A stretch of 8,429 bases of DNA, taken from positions 1 to 8,429 of the forward strand of contig JAQQAK010000473.1 in the NCBI GenBank assembly GCA_028527945.1, read 5' to 3'. Source of the stretch: Spirochaetaceae bacterium (GTDB lineage Bacteria; Spirochaetota; Spirochaetia; UBA9216). The stretch's first letter is position 1, and every line of letters begins with the position of its first letter. This document shows, piece after piece, positions 6,043 to 8,429 of the stretch. The translations under genes were made by a program, and so were the position numbers. The notes under the pieces are model-generated. The model was not told the origin of the DNA. It made no database searches and worked only from the letters and a program-made list of their open reading frames with translations.

Positions 6043-6085
6043 AAAAAAACCTCGCCGCAAGCTTAAAAAGCTAGCCGAGGTTTTT
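6043..6085. terminator. Bidirectional intrinsic terminator
   Basis: An A7 run leads into CCTCG (6050-6054). A stem with a small bulge and mismatch closes through AGCTT/AAGCT and ends in CGAGG (6076-6080), followed by TTTTT. T runs exist on both strands, so it can stop the secreted-protein gene (plus) and the GH3-family gene (minus), which converge here. Confidence 0.85.
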
Positions 6086-6106
6086 CTAATCAAACTAATT
6101 ATAAAA

Positions 6107-7801
6107 TTATAAGCTATGTTTCATTTCTTTTGTGGAAAGCTCTTCCAGAACCTGTCTTGTTGTTTCTTTTGTGGACAAATATAAATCTTTATATTGACCA
6201 TCCTTGGCAAGTTTTCTTTTTACAAACTCATCTTTTATTATCTGATGCGAATTATGTGGAAGTTCAATAACCTCAGGAAGAGGAAGCCTGTTTGACGCTC
6301 TTTTAGACTTATACTCAATATTCATTTCAGACAACTTTTTATCAACATTTATGATAAACTCAGTTCGCTGCTCTTTTGTCAAACTTTCTCCAAACTCAAC
6401 AAAATATTCATATTTAAAAGCGGTTGCATCGCCAAACATAATATAATTCTTTACAGTCCATGGACATTCAGACTCAGCACTTCTTGTTGCGTCAATAACC
6501 TGCTCTTCTGAAAGTTTTTCACCCATAATATTAACAATACCAGCACCTTTCTGAACAAATCGGATAAGAGGACATCCGTTATGAAAACCTACAACATCAA
6601 CAATATCATTCATATCATATCTATATAAACCGCTAATATTTGTGATTATGATATAGTAACGTTCATTGAGCTCAAGTTCGTGATATAACTTTGTTGGGGG
6701 ATTCTCATCATCCCTATTTTTAAAAGGAATAAACTCATAAAAATATTCATCTGGAACGAGAAGTGAATATGTCCAGTGATTATCTAATGATATACCAAAA
6801 CGACCTTCAGACGCCTGATAACCAAAAGATCTGAAAACAGTTGTTACAGGAAAATATTCTCTCAATCTCTGTACAAGAAGAGTAAAATTACCCTGCAGCC
6901 AAACATTAGCAACAGCAAGGTTAGGCCAATAATGTTTAGGAAGAAGATTCTCGCCATATTTCTCTTTTAACCTTATAAGCTCATCCGCACGCTCAGGATT
7001 GGGATGAACACGAGACAGAGCGTCTTTTTTATCTTTCTCAGAAAAAGAATCAAGAACTCCCTCTTTGTAACGTCCTTCCCTAATTTCTTCAACCATCTCA
7101 TCAAAGTTTTCCATTATAACTTGATGATATCTAAACATATTAGCAATGCTTGCACAGACAGAAATAGTTATATCCTGCTCAAGCGCATTTCTGGCAATGG
7201 CATAATACCTAAGATCATAATCATCAATTGCAAAAAAGGGATATGGAGAGCTATGGTCTTTCTTCAAGATAGAGGGGACATTCCGAAAACTGTTTCCAGA
7301 AACAGATCCTATCGGAATACCATCTTCTGCATATCCTTCAATGGACTTACCTATAGAACTAATACTCTTTCCGGAGAAAGCTTTTTCATTTTTTTCCAGA
7401 ATTGAATACATCCAGTTTTTATTAAATTTTGAAAGTTTTTTATAAAATTCCGGTGATATAGGAATAAGTTTTGGCTTTCCTGTTGTTCCACTTGAAGTGT
7501 TATACATAGCGGGACGACCTTTAAAGAGAACATCAGATTCTCCTTTTTGTAAAAGTTCATGGTATTTATTAAAACCATTATAATCCCGAATTGGAACATT
7601 CTTACAGTAATCCTCATAGTTTTTTATAGAATCAAAATTATGATCCTTTCCAAAAACTGTATTAACATTGTTTTTAATTACTTTATCCAAAAATTCTCTT
7701 TGATATTTTTCCGGATTGTAAGTCCGTTTTTTTATTTGATCTAACCGTTTTTTACCGGCTATTGTTATCAAAGTATCTACTAGCCATTTTCTGTTGAACA
7801 C
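6107..7801 (-). CDS. GH3-family acyl-adenylating enzyme (bacterial homologue)
   Basis: This 564-residue cytoplasmic protein belongs to the GH3 family, known from plants as acyl-acid amido synthetases. They adenylate a carboxylic acid (jasmonate, indole-acetate, benzoate) and transfer it to an amino acid. Motif 1, SSGTTGKPK (103-111), contacts ATP phosphate. Motif 2 is FGYQASEG (326-333), in the place of the plant YxSSE. Motif 3 is LYRYDMND (392-399), the counterpart of YRLGD. GEKL (427-430) marks the hinge before the C-terminal domain, and a lysine near 498-500 may be catalytic. Length is typical. The start is GTG, chosen because AGGAGA stands five bases before it and no nearby ATG exists. 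Natural substrates of bacterial members are largely unknown. Neighbours give no hint of pathway. It ends 21 bases from the shared terminator. Confidence 0.88.
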   Translation of the reverse strand: MFNRKWLVDTLITIAGKKRLDQIKKRTYNPEKYQREFLDKVIKNNVNTVFGKDHNFDSIKNYEDYCKNVPIRDYNGFNKYHELLQKGESDVLFKGRPAMYNTSSGTTGKPKLIPISPEFYKKLSKFNKNWMYSILEKNEKAFSGKSISSIGKSIEGYAEDGIPIGSVSGNSFRNVPSILKKDHSSPYPFFAIDDYDLRYYAIARNALEQDITISVCASIANMFRYHQVIMENFDEMVEEIREGRYKEGVLDSFSEKDKKDALSRVHPNPERADELIRLKEKYGENLLPKHYWPNLAVANVWLQGNFTLLVQRLREYFPVTTVFRSFGYQASEGRFGISLDNHWTYSLLVPDEYFYEFIPFKNRDDENPPTKLYHELELNERYYIIITNISGLYRYDMNDIVDVVGFHNGCPLIRFVQKGAGIVNIMGEKLSEEQVIDATRSAESECPWTVKNYIMFGDATAFKYEYFVEFGESLTKEQRTEFIINVDKKLSEMNIEYKSKRASNRLPLPEVIELPHNSHQIIKDEFVKRKLAKDGQYKDLYLSTKETTRQVLEELSTKEMKHSL

Positions 7802-7821
7802 AAATATCTCCTATCGTACAT

Positions 7822-7858
7822 ATTATAATTATAAACATAATAATTGTACATATGTCTT
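7822..7858 (-). promoter_or_regulatory. Candidate promoter for the GH3-family gene
   Basis: On the minus strand a perfect TATAAT (7833-7828) lies within the palindrome TTATAATTATAA (7823-7834), with AAGACA (7858-7853) 19 bases upstream as a weak -35. This gives a leader of about 20 bases. The 12-bp palindrome may be chance in such AT-rich DNA. Confidence 0.35.
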
Positions 7859-7867
7859 TCACTATCC

Positions 7868-7896
7868 TTGTTTTTCAAGATAATTTCAACTATTAT
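7868..7896 (+). promoter_or_regulatory. Candidate promoter for the HAD hydrolase gene
   Basis: TTGTTT (7868-7873) and TATTAT (7891-7896, five of six to consensus) are 17 bases apart. The expected start, about seven bases after the -10 box, coincides with the GTG at 7904, so the message would have almost no leader. No Shine-Dalgarno site is visible. Confidence 0.35.
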
Positions 7897-7903
7897 CAGT
7901 ATC

Positions 7904-8429
7904 GTGAAAGAATATTCTGGAATAATTTTTGATCTTGATGGTACGCTCTATGAAAAAAATAAAATGGGACTGAAAATGATTATTAATAAACCATTCGATG
8001 CCAGACGTATAAAAGCATCAAGAACTGTTCTAAAAAACCTAGAAGGCTCTTTCTTCAAAACAGGAGATGCTTTTCTCGAAAAATATTATACACTACTTGC
8101 GGAAAAAATAAAAACTAATATAACCAACGCAAAAAAATGGGAACAGGAATCTTTTTATAAAAACTTCATCTCAATTCTAAAAAAAACAAAACCGAGACAA
8201 GGGATAGAAGAATTGATAAAATCATTTCATTGTCCGTGTATAATTCTTTCAGACTACGCTATGATTGATGAAAGGCTCAAGGCTCTTAATATTAATCCTG
8301 AACTATTTTCACACCGGCTTTATAGCGGAGATCTTGGTGGACTAAAACCATCTTCTGAAGTATTTTTACGTGCGTCAGAAATAATGGAATGCAAGCCTGA
8401 GACAATCCTTGTAATAGGAGATGATCCGC
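7904..8429 (+). CDS. HAD-superfamily hydrolase, 3' end outside the window
   Basis: At least 175 residues are visible before the window ends. This is a haloacid-dehalogenase-like phosphatase. Motif I is FDLDGTLY (Asp10 nucleophile, Asp12 acid/base). A helical cap follows (about 15-95). Motif II is IILSD (Ser116). Motif III is the lysine in GGLKPS (Lys148). Motif IV is VIGDD (Asp173, Asp174). The order and spacing are those of an intact subfamily-I member with a helical cap between motifs I and II, such as a phosphoglycolate-phosphatase-like or beta-phosphoglucomutase-like enzyme. The substrate cannot be told. I chose GTG because it puts DLDGT at residue 10-14; the next ATG falls after motif I. 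It is divergent from the GH3-family gene with 102 bases between them. Only a short C-terminal part should be missing. Confidence 0.88.
   Translation, partial: MKEYSGIIFDLDGTLYEKNKMGLKMIINKPFDARRIKASRTVLKNLEGSFFKTGDAFLEKYYTLLAEKIKTNITNAKKWEQESFYKNFISILKKTKPRQGIEELIKSFHCPCIILSDYAMIDERLKALNINPELFSHRLYSGDLGGLKPSSEVFLRASEIMECKPETILVIGDDP

Noticed and set aside
7004..7405. Plus-strand frame of 133 codons inside the GH3-family gene
   Set aside because: It is antisense to conserved GH3 coding sequence and has no recognisable domain or ribosome binding site.

Overview
This is an AT-rich bacterial window (about one third G+C by eye). It has Shine-Dalgarno sites, ATG and GTG starts, a lipoprotein with a lipobox, and a gene mix that fits an anaerobic, host-associated spirochaete of the Treponema type. 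The taxon is an inference from gene style; there is no rRNA or marker gene here.

Layout. Bases 1-242 are non-coding and open with a perfect 20-bp palindrome. A plus-strand gene (243-2165) encodes a lipoprotein with two fibronectin type III domains and a seven-repeat FG-GAP-type beta-propeller. It converges on a minus-strand pair: a low-molecular-weight protein phosphatase (3260-3736) followed, with an 11-base overlap, by a fructosamine/ribulosamine kinase (2446-3270). The gap between the convergent units (2166-2445) is full of hairpins and has the outline of a 167-bp MITE-like element. Divergent from the phosphatase is a LarA-family nickel-pincer racemase/epimerase (3874-5154). Behind its stop codon lies a higher-GC stretch that looks like the tail of a decayed mobile-element gene. 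Next is a small secreted protein with a probable ricin-like beta-trefoil (5427-6026), which contains a 15-bp perfect inverted repeat inside its coding sequence. It converges, across a bidirectional terminator, on a minus-strand GH3-family acyl-adenylating enzyme (6107-7801). Divergent from that is a HAD-superfamily hydrolase (7904 onward), cut by the window end.

How the genes work together. The only pair with a clear shared job is phosphatase plus kinase. This pairing is known from several distant bacteria and is linked to repair of proteins glycated by ribose 5-phosphate or erythrose 4-phosphate. The other genes read as single transcription units. I see no defence system, CRISPR array, tRNA, rRNA, phage module or biosynthetic cluster. 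The most unusual signals are at DNA level: the coding-region hairpin, the MITE-like intergenic element and the mobile-element remnant.
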